This document shows positions 53,403 to 60,994 of a stretch of 64,000 bases of DNA, piece by piece (within the stretch, counting starts at the first letter, position 1; each line of letters opens with the position of its first letter). This stretch comes from Paenibacillus foliorum (GTDB taxonomy: Bacteria > Bacillota > Bacilli > Paenibacillales > NBRC-103111). The stretch lies in NCBI RefSeq assembly GCF_013141765.1, contig NZ_WHOD01000016.1:37191-101190 (forward strand), given 5' to 3'. The notes under the pieces were generated by a model. The model saw nothing but the letters and a program-made list of their open reading frames with translations. It made no database searches and was not told the origin of the DNA. Position numbers and translations under genes: made by a program.

Positions 53403-54263
53403 ATGGTTACACGTTCTTATTTAAGTTTATTCTTTGCACTTATTCTATTGTTGTCTACTACAGTTACAGTGAGTGCCTCTTCGTCTGGTACTTTGTACGG
53501 CGGTTTCTCTGCATACTCGTTTAGCGATCTCACCTCACAGTCTACTATGTCGAATACAATTACGTTATATACGGTTCCTAAAGGTTCGGATTTTTATTTA
53601 TACGGTGCGGATCATGGATCTGCTGTTCTTCAGTTCTATAAAGTTATTTCGTCAAATTTCAATCCCAATGCTGTGAAAAATGGTGTGCCAGTGGATGGGA
53701 AAGGTTATAACTTTACAGGGGTAGGTGATTCCGATCATATTTGGAACGGGGAAGGGGATGATCCAAGCGAAAAACTTAATTATCGCTTCTCCACTACTGG
53801 ATATTATTATTTAGTTACATCTAAAAATACGAGCCGCTCTGTCACAATGATAGTGCATGTTGTTGATAGTAAGTCTGTGGAATCATCTATTCGTGTAACT
53901 ATTGATGGAAAACCCGTTAGTTTTTCTCAGCCTCCAATTATGGAACAGGGTAACGTGTTAGTTCCTCTCCGTCCAATATTTGATGTTGTAACTACAGCTC
54001 TTGAGGGGAACATGAATTCAGAGCTTAAATTTGACGAATTAACAAGAAAAGTAAGATTAGAGTATGGCGATCTATATTTTATATTGAAACCAGGCGATGA
54101 AAAGATTGAAACTAATACAACTACTGCTGGGCAAATTACCTTAGAGGTAGCACCAAAAATCATTGATGGTACTACTTATGTTCCTATTAGGGCATTATCA
54201 AATTTTTATAATTTTGATGTCTCTTGGGATAATGAAACAAGAACTGTTGATCTAAAAAAATAA
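53403..54263 (+). CDS. Secreted copper-amine-oxidase-N-domain protein
   Basis: 286 residues. Signal peptide (SYLSLFFALILLLSTTVTVS, cleavage near ASA/SS), a middle domain of about 130 residues of unknown type rich in Ser/Gly/Tyr, and a C-terminal copper amine oxidase N-terminal-like domain (VTIDGKPVSFSQPPIMEQGN, VLVPLRPIFDVV, IDGTTYVPIRALSNFYNF). In Paenibacillus this domain is a common cell-surface or wall-binding module; no oxidase activity is implied. GGGGGG lies 9 bp before TTG 53400; ATG 53403 is the more likely start. It is flanked by two copies of a 200-bp direct repeat. Confidence 0.8.
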   Translation: MVTRSYLSLFFALILLLSTTVTVSASSSGTLYGGFSAYSFSDLTSQSTMSNTITLYTVPKGSDFYLYGADHGSAVLQFYKVISSNFNPNAVKNGVPVDGKGYNFTGVGDSDHIWNGEGDDPSEKLNYRFSTTGYYYLVTSKNTSRSVTMIVHVVDSKSVESSIRVTIDGKPVSFSQPPIMEQGNVLVPLRPIFDVVTTALEGNMNSELKFDELTRKVRLEYGDLYFILKPGDEKIETNTTTAGQITLEVAPKIIDGTTYVPIRALSNFYNFDVSWDNETRTVDLKK

Positions 54264-54315
54264 ACCAGACTTATATAATGTTTTCAAATTATTGATTTAT
54301 AAAATAATTTGAACG

Positions 54316-54352
54316 AACAGAGCGTAATCATATTGGATTACGCTCTGTTTAC
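54316..54352 (+). terminator. Intrinsic terminator after CuAO-N gene
   Basis: AACAGAGCGTAATC pairs perfectly with GATTACGCTCTGTT around a 6-base loop. Confidence 0.7.
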
Positions 54353-54417
54353 GTCTTTAGCAAATATTTTAGTTGGTTGGTTCTGCTCCTTTTAGAACAA
54401 TATTCTCATACATGTGT

Positions 54418-54620
54418 ACAAAACACCCACTTTTTGTGTACATGTCTGCCAACAAAGTCCTTTCAGACGCATAGAAAAGGCCCTACTAAAATTCATTTCT
54501 TTTTCTTAATCGAAGTTCAGTTCGAAAGAAAAGCGAAAACGGAAAATTAGGGCTTTTCTGTTTGTCAGACGAACATCATCACAGAATAAAGCAATTTGAT
54601 ACATATGTCCGTGCAAGGCG
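54418..54620 (+). repeat. Long direct repeat, copy 2
   Basis: Conserved blocks ACTTTTTGTGTACATGTCTG, AGACGCATAGAAAAGGCCCT, TTTCTTTTTCTTAATCGAAG, TTAGGGCTTTTCTGTTTG and ATACATATGTCCG; lacks about 35 bp present in copy 1. The stem AGAAAAGGCCCTA/TTAGGGCTTTTCT differs from copy 1 at paired positions. Confidence 0.7.
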
Positions 54621-55015
54621 GAGGCTAAGCTAAGAGAAAAACATTTTAATGAGTACCACAATGAAGTTGAGAACTGGCGGGCCGTATCGTAATACCCGGC
54701 GGATCCAACGGCGGTTCTTGTTACTGTTATTATTCATGGTGAGTTCCCCTTATAAGGTAGTACCGGAATTTTGATAACGCGCTCCGGTCAGTGATATCGT
54801 AGAAATAAAGGTTTTAAAAGCAAGAATGGTAAGTGAGCGAGAGACACAAAGTCAAAAAAAAGATCCTTAGCCTAACAATCGCTATATCTAGCCTAAACAT
54901 TGCGATTACTTAAATAATCCTGAATTCCCCAATATACTTCCTCAAACCAGCTACATCTTAGGGAATCTCTTTCTTTTTCAAGGCTATTTGTAAAAGGAAA
55001 TTAAAGTTTTAGACC

Positions 55016-55077
55016 TAAAAATAAAGTATTAGACTAAGAAAATATAATTGTAGACTGTGAAAATAAAGTATTTTCTT
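55016..55077 (+). repeat. Short tandem of AAAATAAAGTATTAGACT type
   Basis: AAAAATAAAGTATTAGACTA followed by AAATATAATTGTAGACTGTG and again AAAATAAAGTATTTTCTTAG. The same unit occurs at 45283-45317 beside repeat copy F. Confidence 0.55.
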
Positions 55078-55208
55078 AGTGCTTAGATTAAGATAAGTCC
55101 CCTGTTTAAGCACTACATGCTACCCGCGTACGTTCTTTAATAGGTGATTGGAAATGGAATATAATGAGGAGGACGTAGCCAAAGCGAAGGCGCGGGAGCG
55201 TTCTTTTT

Positions 55209-55241
55209 ATTGAACTAACGGGCAGTTTAACGCAATAAGCG
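55209..55241 (+). repeat. TAACGGGCAG half repeat R12
   Basis: TTGAACTAACGGGCAGTTTA then ACGCAATAAG, about 70 bp before the DUF2716 gene. Confidence 0.65.
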
Positions 55242-55309
55242 ATTCTTTTGATATACTTTGTTAAAGGGCGTTTTATGTGTTGGACACATATCAAAATAGG
55301 GGTGTAAGA

Positions 55310-55804
55310 ATGAGCGGCTGGACTTTATTAGAAGAAGACGAGTTGGAAATGGTGTGGTCAAGATTGTATAGGGATTTTCATTTTAAACCCAGCACCATAA
55401 TATATCCTTCGTACAGACTCCCTAGCCCGTCCATCAAATACGATATATCTAACCATTACACAGAAGAACTCATTAGAGACTTCGAGGACAAATCCGTTAT
55501 AGCGTTTCAACAATGCACCCAGCCTGGGGAGCTTATTTACGCTTTAGATTGGCAACATGATTGTTATTTAGTGGAAGCACGATTGGAGTTCCCAAGACAT
55601 GTGCCTTTGAGAGTAGAAAATAGAGATTGGATAATTTCCATTCATCCAGATGGAGATTATCATTTCTTTCTTGCTAGGGATTTTTCATGGGGTATTTTAG
55701 GTCACCCATGGGAAGAAACAATAACTATCTATGGAGAGAAGCTTATTAGTTGCTTGTTAAAAGATGAACCACATATGCTTCACAAAGTCCTGCAACGAGG
55801 CTGA
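55310..55804 (+). CDS. DUF2716 family protein
   Basis: 164 residues matching DUF2716 well: WTLLEEDELEMVWSRLYRDF, PSPSIKYDISNHY, FQQCTQPGELIYALDWQHDC and HPDGDYHFFLARDFSWGILG then HPWEETI. Soluble, about the family's usual length; function unknown. ATG 55310 follows AGGGGTGTAAGA; the upstream TTG at 55277 has no ribosome binding site. Single-gene unit between R12 and R13. Confidence 0.86.
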   Translation: MSGWTLLEEDELEMVWSRLYRDFHFKPSTIIYPSYRLPSPSIKYDISNHYTEELIRDFEDKSVIAFQQCTQPGELIYALDWQHDCYLVEARLEFPRHVPLRVENRDWIISIHPDGDYHFFLARDFSWGILGHPWEETITIYGEKLISCLLKDEPHMLHKVLQRG

Positions 55805-55819
55805 GATTGACCAAGCTTA

Positions 55820-55850
55820 TTGAGCTAACTGGGAGATATAGGTAAATTCA
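55820..55850 (+). repeat. TAACGGGCAG-family half repeat R13
   Basis: TTGAGCTAACTGGGAGATAT then AGGTAAATTC, 15 bp after the DUF2716 stop and 20 bp before the next start. Confidence 0.5.
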
Positions 55851-55869
55851 GAATAAGGAGATTAACAAG

Positions 55870-56196
55870 GTGGAGGACAAGCTTAATTCTAAACAAAAGA
55901 AACAGCAAGAACGTGAACTTCTTGATGAGTATCACAAATTAGTAACTGAACAAGCCCTGGATCCGTTGTATCAAGCGTTTTTGGATTGGAAACAAGCGAC
56001 ATTGCCATATTACGATCTAACCGAGCGTATCCACCTATTCCATAAAAAGAACCAGGACATCTACAAGGACTTTGAGTACACAGGTCGTAAAGAACTCGTT
56101 CTCCTTGCTAAACTGAAATTGGGCCGATTAACTGAGGAGGATATTTTAGAAAATAAATGGCTTCTGGAGCAATGGGGATATGGGGACAATAACTGA
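55870..56196 (+). CDS. Small charged helical hypothetical protein
   Basis: 108 residues, almost entirely helical, Lys/Glu/Gln-rich start (NSKQKKQQERELLDEYHKLV) and a C-terminal LTEEDILENKWLLEQWGYG. GGAGATTAACAAG precedes GTG 55870. No recognised family. Flanked by R13 and R14. Confidence 0.65.
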   Translation: MEDKLNSKQKKQQERELLDEYHKLVTEQALDPLYQAFLDWKQATLPYYDLTERIHLFHKKNQDIYKDFEYTGRKELVLLAKLKLGRLTEEDILENKWLLEQWGYGDNN

Positions 56197-56218
56197 TTCT
56201 AAACATATAGCAACATCA

Positions 56219-56277
56219 TGATGAGGCTACCAGCACGGCAGCCTCGTTAAGTTAACGGGCAGAATAGTGTAACTAAC
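56219..56277 (+). repeat. TAACGGGCAG repeat R14 (hairpin plus 3' unit)
   Basis: GATGAGGCTACCAGCACGGC then AGCCTCGTTAAG forms the hairpin, followed by TTAACGGGCAGAATAGTGTA. The 5' unit is eroded. Confidence 0.7.
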
Positions 56278-56336
56278 GGTTAGTGAGAAGCGTCTAGACT
56301 ATTGTGTGTATTTTGTAGAAAGGAGATGGAAGTTAA

Positions 56337-56765
56337 ATGATGTGCTCCACACATCAGAATATTGAGTCAATTCGTAAATGTTCTAAGTGTCACCAATATT
56401 TATGCCGTAATTGCATAGAGGTAGGTCATTGTAAAAAATGCAATTGGAATTTATCGGTTAATACGAAAGAAACTATTTTGAAAAATTCATTCTTATGGGT
56501 TACTTTGCTGACCATATGGATGGCGTTAATATGGTTTGGTTATAGCTATTTAACACCATTATGGTCAAATGGACCTATATATTTTTTCGCTCTAACTGCA
56601 ACAATCCTGCCGTTGTATACAGTTCTCTACCGTTCGTTCAAACATTATATGGATGCAGGATGGTTATTAAAAAAACATGTACTGCTGGTCTTTCTAATGA
56701 TTGTCGTTACAATTGCTTTGTTTAAAGTGGTTGTAATGCCTTTAAGTGAAATAGACATTGATTGA
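56337..56765 (+). CDS. B-box-type zinc-finger membrane protein
   Basis: 142 residues. The N-terminal 35 residues hold a B-box-like zinc site (CSTHQNIESIRKCSKCHQYL, CRNCIEVGHCKKC: eight Cys/His ligands), followed by three membrane segments (about 52-72, 82-100, 115-135). Such proteins are frequent in Bacillota and unexplored; the cytoplasmic zinc domain may bind a partner. AGAAAGGAGATGG precedes ATG 56337. Last of the bracketed small genes (R14, R15). Confidence 0.78.
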   Translation: MMCSTHQNIESIRKCSKCHQYLCRNCIEVGHCKKCNWNLSVNTKETILKNSFLWVTLLTIWMALIWFGYSYLTPLWSNGPIYFFALTATILPLYTVLYRSFKHYMDAGWLLKKHVLLVFLMIVVTIALFKVVVMPLSEIDID

Positions 56766-56784
56766 TGGTAAAAATCAACTTTCT

Positions 56785-56884
56785 CCGCTAACGGGAAACG
56801 ATAGTTCAATCATTCAGAAAGCAGGTTGCCGTCGGCAGCTGCTCCCTTTTTCATTAAAGTAACTGCAGGATAATGCAAAACTAA
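56785..56884 (+). repeat. TAACGGGCAG full repeat R15
   Basis: CCGCTAACGGGAAACGATAG then TTCAATCA, hairpin AGGTTGCCGTCGGCAGCTG (degenerate), then AGTAACTGCAGGATAATGCA then AAA. Confidence 0.75.
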
Positions 56885-56888
56885 AAAG

Positions 56889-56930
56889 AGGCTGTCCCAA
56901 AAGTTATGAAAATTTCTTTTGGGACAGCCT
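56889..56930. terminator. Bidirectional terminator
   Basis: AGGCTGTCCCAAAAG pairs perfectly with CTTTTGGGACAGCCT around a 12-base loop, directly behind the minus-strand membrane protein gene and the end of the plus-strand array. Confidence 0.75.
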
Positions 56931-56937
56931 TGATGTC

Positions 56938-57495
56938 TTATTTGTAAGTTTCCTCCGATGAATTTAATTTATCTGTCCATATGGCGTAGCCCATACCCAC
57001 GTAAGCTAATCCCCAGAAGAATGCAAAATATTTGTTGTCTTCGATCGGCAGTACCATGGATAATAACATCATAACCAGCAACGTGATGATCCAGCGTGGA
57101 AATACATGTGCTCGGTAGGTTAGAAACGTAAATAATAATGTCCCCCCCGTGAATCCAATCACAACAAGCATGTGCAAGGTTTGGAAAGCGATACCGTCAG
57201 GCTTCAATGACGTATGGACAGATGGAAAGGAAGACCACAGCATGCAGGTTGTCGCGATATTGCCGATAATGACTGCAAGAACTGTAATAAATCCGATCAT
57301 TCCGGTTTCCCTTGATTGGACTATAAATGTAGCTATGGTACCGACAGACATGAGAATGCTTGCAACGAACCCGAAGATCAGCTCCGGAGAACTGTCTGTT
57401 CCCCAAATGATCGAAGTTGGCGTCATCCCCATTCGGGAGATGCCTGCCAATAGACAAATCATACCTAACCATTGAACAACTCGTTTTTCATTCAT
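56938..57495 (-). CDS. Hypothetical six-helix membrane protein
   Basis: 185 residues, six predicted membrane segments (for example VVQWLGMICLLAGISRMG; WIITLLVMMLLSMVLPI; YFAFFWGLAYVGMGYAIW). ATG 57495 follows AGGAGG at 9-10 bp; longer forms to 57579 lack a site. Divergent from the sensor kinase gene 220 bp away, which suggests it may be a target or part of the sensing system. Family not recognised. Confidence 0.75.
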   Translation of the reverse strand: MNEKRVVQWLGMICLLAGISRMGMTPTSIIWGTDSSPELIFGFVASILMSVGTIATFIVQSRETGMIGFITVLAVIIGNIATTCMLWSSFPSVHTSLKPDGIAFQTLHMLVVIGFTGGTLLFTFLTYRAHVFPRWIITLLVMMLLSMVLPIEDNKYFAFFWGLAYVGMGYAIWTDKLNSSEETYK

Positions 57496-57714
57496 TTGAT
57501 TATAACCTCCTGTAAGTACGTTAATGAGCTTGATTATAGAGGTTTGAACATCACGGAAAACAGGGTAGTGTTCACACAATGTTTAAGGAAACAAGACTGG
57601 GACATTTTTGGGAAAACCGGGAGCCAGCCGGGAAATTACGTTTTTTCCATATTCAAGCTGCATGTGGCTCGATATAATAAAAATAGATTTGAGTATAAAA
57701 GCTAAGGGGGACTT

Positions 57715-59886
57715 ATGCCGCAACCGCAAGCCCGGATCGATGAGCGAACAGCAGAAACCGCACCACGGCTGCACAAGAGGGGACAACTGCTCTACCTCCA
57801 GCTTCTACCGGTCCTATTTTCCCTAATTACTGTAGTGTTATATTCGGCTGGCATACCCAAATACTACCAACAGCTCGTTTCAACGTGTATTGTTAACGGC
57901 TGCGGCAACTGGGTGCCGGCAATGCCTCTTGAACATGCCGGAGCAATTCATCCGACTCTGGAGACGTATGCATTAATTTTCGTATGCATTGATGTTATTT
58001 TTACGTTTGTTTATTATGCAGCGGCACTGCTTATCTTTTGGAAAGGATTTCGCGAACCGATGGCTATATTGGCCGCCTTGGCAATGGTTGCGTTCGGCAC
58101 TTCCTTCCCTTCGTTGACCTGGGTCTCTTCACAAGGGATTGCTTGGCAGGAATGGTGGTTCTCATTTGTCGCGTCTCTCGGCTGGATCGGATTATCACTG
58201 TTATTTTTGCTTTTTCCCAATGGTTCGTTTGTACCAAGATGGACCATCGTGGTCTTCCTATTCATATCGGTCGTGGATATCAGCAGTTTTTTTAATCAAG
58301 GAAGTATATGGAATAAATTTGAAATTTCTGCTTACCTTAAGTTGTTGTGGTATACGTCCTCGACACTGATTCTTATTTATTCGCAAATATACCGGTTTCT
58401 GAAAGTATCCTCGCCGGCGCAGCGCCAACAAACCAAATGGGTGGTATATGGGTTAGCGATAGGCATGATCGGTTTTGTCGGGATGAGTATTTTGTTCGAC
58501 CCGCGCATGAATGACGGAAGTGCGATGACCTATGTGTATCTCAATGCGTTTCTTAATTTGAGCTTACTCGCTATTCCGTTCACGCTTACAATGGCAGTTC
58601 TGAGGCATCGCTTGTGGGACATTGATCCACTGGTCAATCGAACGTTGGTCTATGGTGCTTTATCCCTTTGTGTGGCGGCGATCTATATTTTTTCGGTCTA
58701 TTACTTAAGCCACTTATTCGAGACAAAGGATAATCTGTTCATCTCCTTGGCGTCGACGGCAGTGGTGGCGGTTGCGTTCGCTCCGCTTAAGGAGAAGCTT
58801 CAGCGGCTCGTGAATCGCACGATGAAAGGACGCCACGACGATCCTTATGCGGTTTTGCTGGAGCTCGGTAGCCAGCTCGTTCAACCTTTGGCGCCGGAGG
58901 CTATGCTGGAAGTTCTCGCTTCTACAGTAAAGGAATCACTGCGCTTGCCTTATGCAGGCATTGCACTAGGAATGGGAGGGCAGGACGCTCTTGTCGCATC
59001 GGCTGGAGTGCTGATCCATGAGGTGCGGCCCTTTCCGATCATTCACCGTGGAGAGCAATTGGGGATGCTTTACTTGTCCAGCCGCTCGCCTGGAGAAGCC
59101 TTTTCATCTGAAGACAATAAATTTCTGGATGTGCTGCTGCACCAAGCAGGTCCGATCGTTGAGAATGTGAACATGACACTTGGCATGAAGCTCCTTGCGA
59201 AGGATTTGCAGGAATCCCGGGAAAAGCTGGTGCTCGCCAGGGAGGAGGAACGCAGGCAAATTCGAAAAAATCTGCATGATGATCTGGCTCCCCGGCTGGC
59301 GGCGTTAGCGCTAAATGTGGCTACGGCCGAGAAATATGTCGTCAAAAAGCCCGATATTGCCATAGAGATGCTGGGAGACCTTAGGCGAGTTATTCGTGCG
59401 ACGGTGGATGAGATTCGTACACTCGTTCATGATTTGCGGCCGCCCTCTCTGGATGAACTTGGTTTGATCAGTGCGATCCAAGAGAGAGTCAGCGAGCTGA
59501 ATAAGCCGGCCAGACTGCTCGCGGATGAACTCGGGACGATTCCCACTCACATCCGCCTGCTCGAGCCTCCACAACTTCCGGATTTACCGGCTGCGGTGGA
59601 GGTGGCTGCTTACCGTATCGTTACAGAATCGTTAGTCAATGTAATTAAGCACAGTCAAGCAACCGATTGTACAATTAAGCTTCATATATCAGCGACTAAG
59701 CAATTGGTGATTGAAGTGACGGATAACGGCACAGGCCTACCGCCGTCTTATGCGCAGCAGCTTCCGGGTAAGGGGGGGATTGGCCTTCAATCCTTACGGG
59801 AACGAGCGGCGGAATTAGGCGGACAATGTTCGATAGAACGGCTGCAGCAGGGCGGCACACGCGTGCTTGCCATTTTGCCGATTTAA
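57715..59886 (+). CDS. Sensor histidine kinase, NarL-type (HisKA_3), multi-helix membrane sensor
   Basis: 723 residues. N-terminal sensor with about eight membrane segments (from about 22 to 360) including an external loop with two Cys (CIVNGCGNW); a GAF-like linker (about 380-500); dimerisation box EEERRQIRKNLHDDLAPRLA with the phospho-His; HATPase with DNGTGLPP and GKGGIGLQSLRERAAELGG. The layout resembles ComP-like kinases that sense peptides or lipids. GGGGG precedes ATG 57715. The response regulator gene follows at 16 bp. Confidence 0.9.
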   Translation: MPQPQARIDERTAETAPRLHKRGQLLYLQLLPVLFSLITVVLYSAGIPKYYQQLVSTCIVNGCGNWVPAMPLEHAGAIHPTLETYALIFVCIDVIFTFVYYAAALLIFWKGFREPMAILAALAMVAFGTSFPSLTWVSSQGIAWQEWWFSFVASLGWIGLSLLFLLFPNGSFVPRWTIVVFLFISVVDISSFFNQGSIWNKFEISAYLKLLWYTSSTLILIYSQIYRFLKVSSPAQRQQTKWVVYGLAIGMIGFVGMSILFDPRMNDGSAMTYVYLNAFLNLSLLAIPFTLTMAVLRHRLWDIDPLVNRTLVYGALSLCVAAIYIFSVYYLSHLFETKDNLFISLASTAVVAVAFAPLKEKLQRLVNRTMKGRHDDPYAVLLELGSQLVQPLAPEAMLEVLASTVKESLRLPYAGIALGMGGQDALVASAGVLIHEVRPFPIIHRGEQLGMLYLSSRSPGEAFSSEDNKFLDVLLHQAGPIVENVNMTLGMKLLAKDLQESREKLVLAREEERRQIRKNLHDDLAPRLAALALNVATAEKYVVKKPDIAIEMLGDLRRVIRATVDEIRTLVHDLRPPSLDELGLISAIQERVSELNKPARLLADELGTIPTHIRLLEPPQLPDLPAAVEVAAYRIVTESLVNVIKHSQATDCTIKLHISATKQLVIEVTDNGTGLPPSYAQQLPGKGGIGLQSLRERAAELGGQCSIERLQQGGTRVLAILPI

Positions 59887-59902
59887 TAGAAGGAGGAGAA
59901 CG

Positions 59903-60544
59903 GTGTTGAGGATTGTTATTGCAGAGGATCATCCGTTATTTCGCAGCGGTGTACGAAATTTACTGCGGACGACAGACGATCTTGAAATCGTTGGGGAGGC
60001 AGCATCCGGGGAAGACGCGCTAGAGCTTGTAGATCGTCTGCAGCCCGATCTTGTGCTAATGGATATCCGGATGCCCGGTATTAACGGTATCGAAGCAACG
60101 CGACAGATTAAAGAGAAGCATCCGGCGATCGAGGTTCTGATCCTGACAATGTTCAGGGATGACCAGTCGGTTTTTACCGCGATGCGTGTCGGTGCCAAAG
60201 GATATGTCCTAAAGGATTCGGATGAGGAGGAACTGCTGCAATCCATTCGAATGATAGGCAGCGGTGGTGCTGTGTTCAGTTCGGATATTGCCGGACGGAT
60301 GATGCATTATTTCTCCCAACCCCATACCGTTCCGGCGGATAATCCCGCCTTTTCGGAGCTCACCAAGCGCGAGATGGAAATATTGGAGCGAATCACGGAG
60401 GGAGACAGCAACGCTGAGATCGCTGCCAGGCTGCATATCAGCAATAAGACGGTGGCCAATTATGTCTCTAATATATTGAACAAGCTTCAGGTTACAGACC
60501 GTAATGCCGCCAAACGATTAGTTCAAAAATCACGTGAGGATTAG
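59903..60544 (+). CDS. NarL/LuxR-type response regulator
   Basis: 213 residues from GTG 59903, behind GAAGGAGGAG. Receiver domain with acidic pocket (IAEDHP), phospho-acceptor Asp in VLMDIRMPG, Thr in LTMF and Lys in VLKDSDEEE; LuxR-type HTH LTKREMEILERITEGDSNAE then IAARLHISNKTVANYVSNIL. Cognate partner of the upstream kinase. Likely targets include the secreted peptide and lipoprotein genes just downstream (inference). Confidence 0.92.
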   Translation: MLRIVIAEDHPLFRSGVRNLLRTTDDLEIVGEAASGEDALELVDRLQPDLVLMDIRMPGINGIEATRQIKEKHPAIEVLILTMFRDDQSVFTAMRVGAKGYVLKDSDEEELLQSIRMIGSGGAVFSSDIAGRMMHYFSQPHTVPADNPAFSELTKREMEILERITEGDSNAEIAARLHISNKTVANYVSNILNKLQVTDRNAAKRLVQKSRED

Positions 60545-60615
60545 GCTGGGTAAGCACAGCACGTATTGTCGATTCACCTTCTTTAATGAGATAGACTTCA
60601 TCCGTAGAAAAAACT

Positions 60616-60646
60616 CCCGTACCGCTTTAAGGTGGACGGGTTTTTT
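60616..60646 (+). terminator. Intrinsic terminator
   Basis: CCCGTACC...GGTGGACGGG followed by T6; ends the two-component operon. Confidence 0.7.
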
Positions 60647-60798
60647 AATGTAAAAGTTATGGCATACATTCCCAAACCCATTCCCAGGATGATCCTATTT
60701 TATTCCCATTTTATTTCCCGGCCATAACTCATGAAACCCAGTCGTACCCAATGTAAGATGAATGTAGTAAGAGAAACCAAAGGATGGAGGTTGTTGCG

Positions 60799-60963
60799 AT
60801 GAGCAAAGGATTCAAGTTAGTGTTAGGGGCTGTTTTACTTGCAGCCATCGCTTTTCCTGCAGCGGTGAGTGCAAAACCCGAAGCAAAGCCGGAACTGTCT
60901 TCGACAATGAAAACGAAGGAAATGTTTGCTGCTAAACCTGAGGCAAAACCTGAGGTAGCTTAA
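60799..60963 (+). CDS. 54-residue secreted peptide
   Basis: Begins at ATG 60799, about 9 bp after GGATGGAGG. The N-terminal signal peptide (GFKLVLGAVLLAAIAFPAAV, cleavage after SA) is followed by a mature 28-29 residue part with repeated KPEAKPE motifs (KPEAKPELSSTMKTKE; AAKPEAKPEVA). It lies between the response regulator and a large lipoprotein. Possible signalling peptide or wall-linked tail; no Cys for crosslinks. Short but with clear coding signals. Confidence 0.65.
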   Translation: MSKGFKLVLGAVLLAAIAFPAAVSAKPEAKPELSSTMKTKEMFAAKPEAKPEVA

Positions 60964-60994
60964 CCGAGCGACAAATTAGGGAAAAGGAGAATGA

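Larger units (their letters stand above)
54264..55309. other. Intergenic region with repeats
   Basis: No supported gene in over 1 kb. Contents: terminator 54316-54352, long direct repeat copy 2 (54418-54620), a tandem of the AAAATAAAGTATTAGACT type (55016-55077) and half repeat R12 (55209). Confidence 0.55.

Noticed and set aside
23920..56884. Classical integron with VCR/attC array
   Set aside because: The TAACGGGCAG units are direct repeats around a hairpin, not attC palindromes, and no integrase gene is in the window. Only the 155-bp pair at 41385 and 42121 resembles attC.
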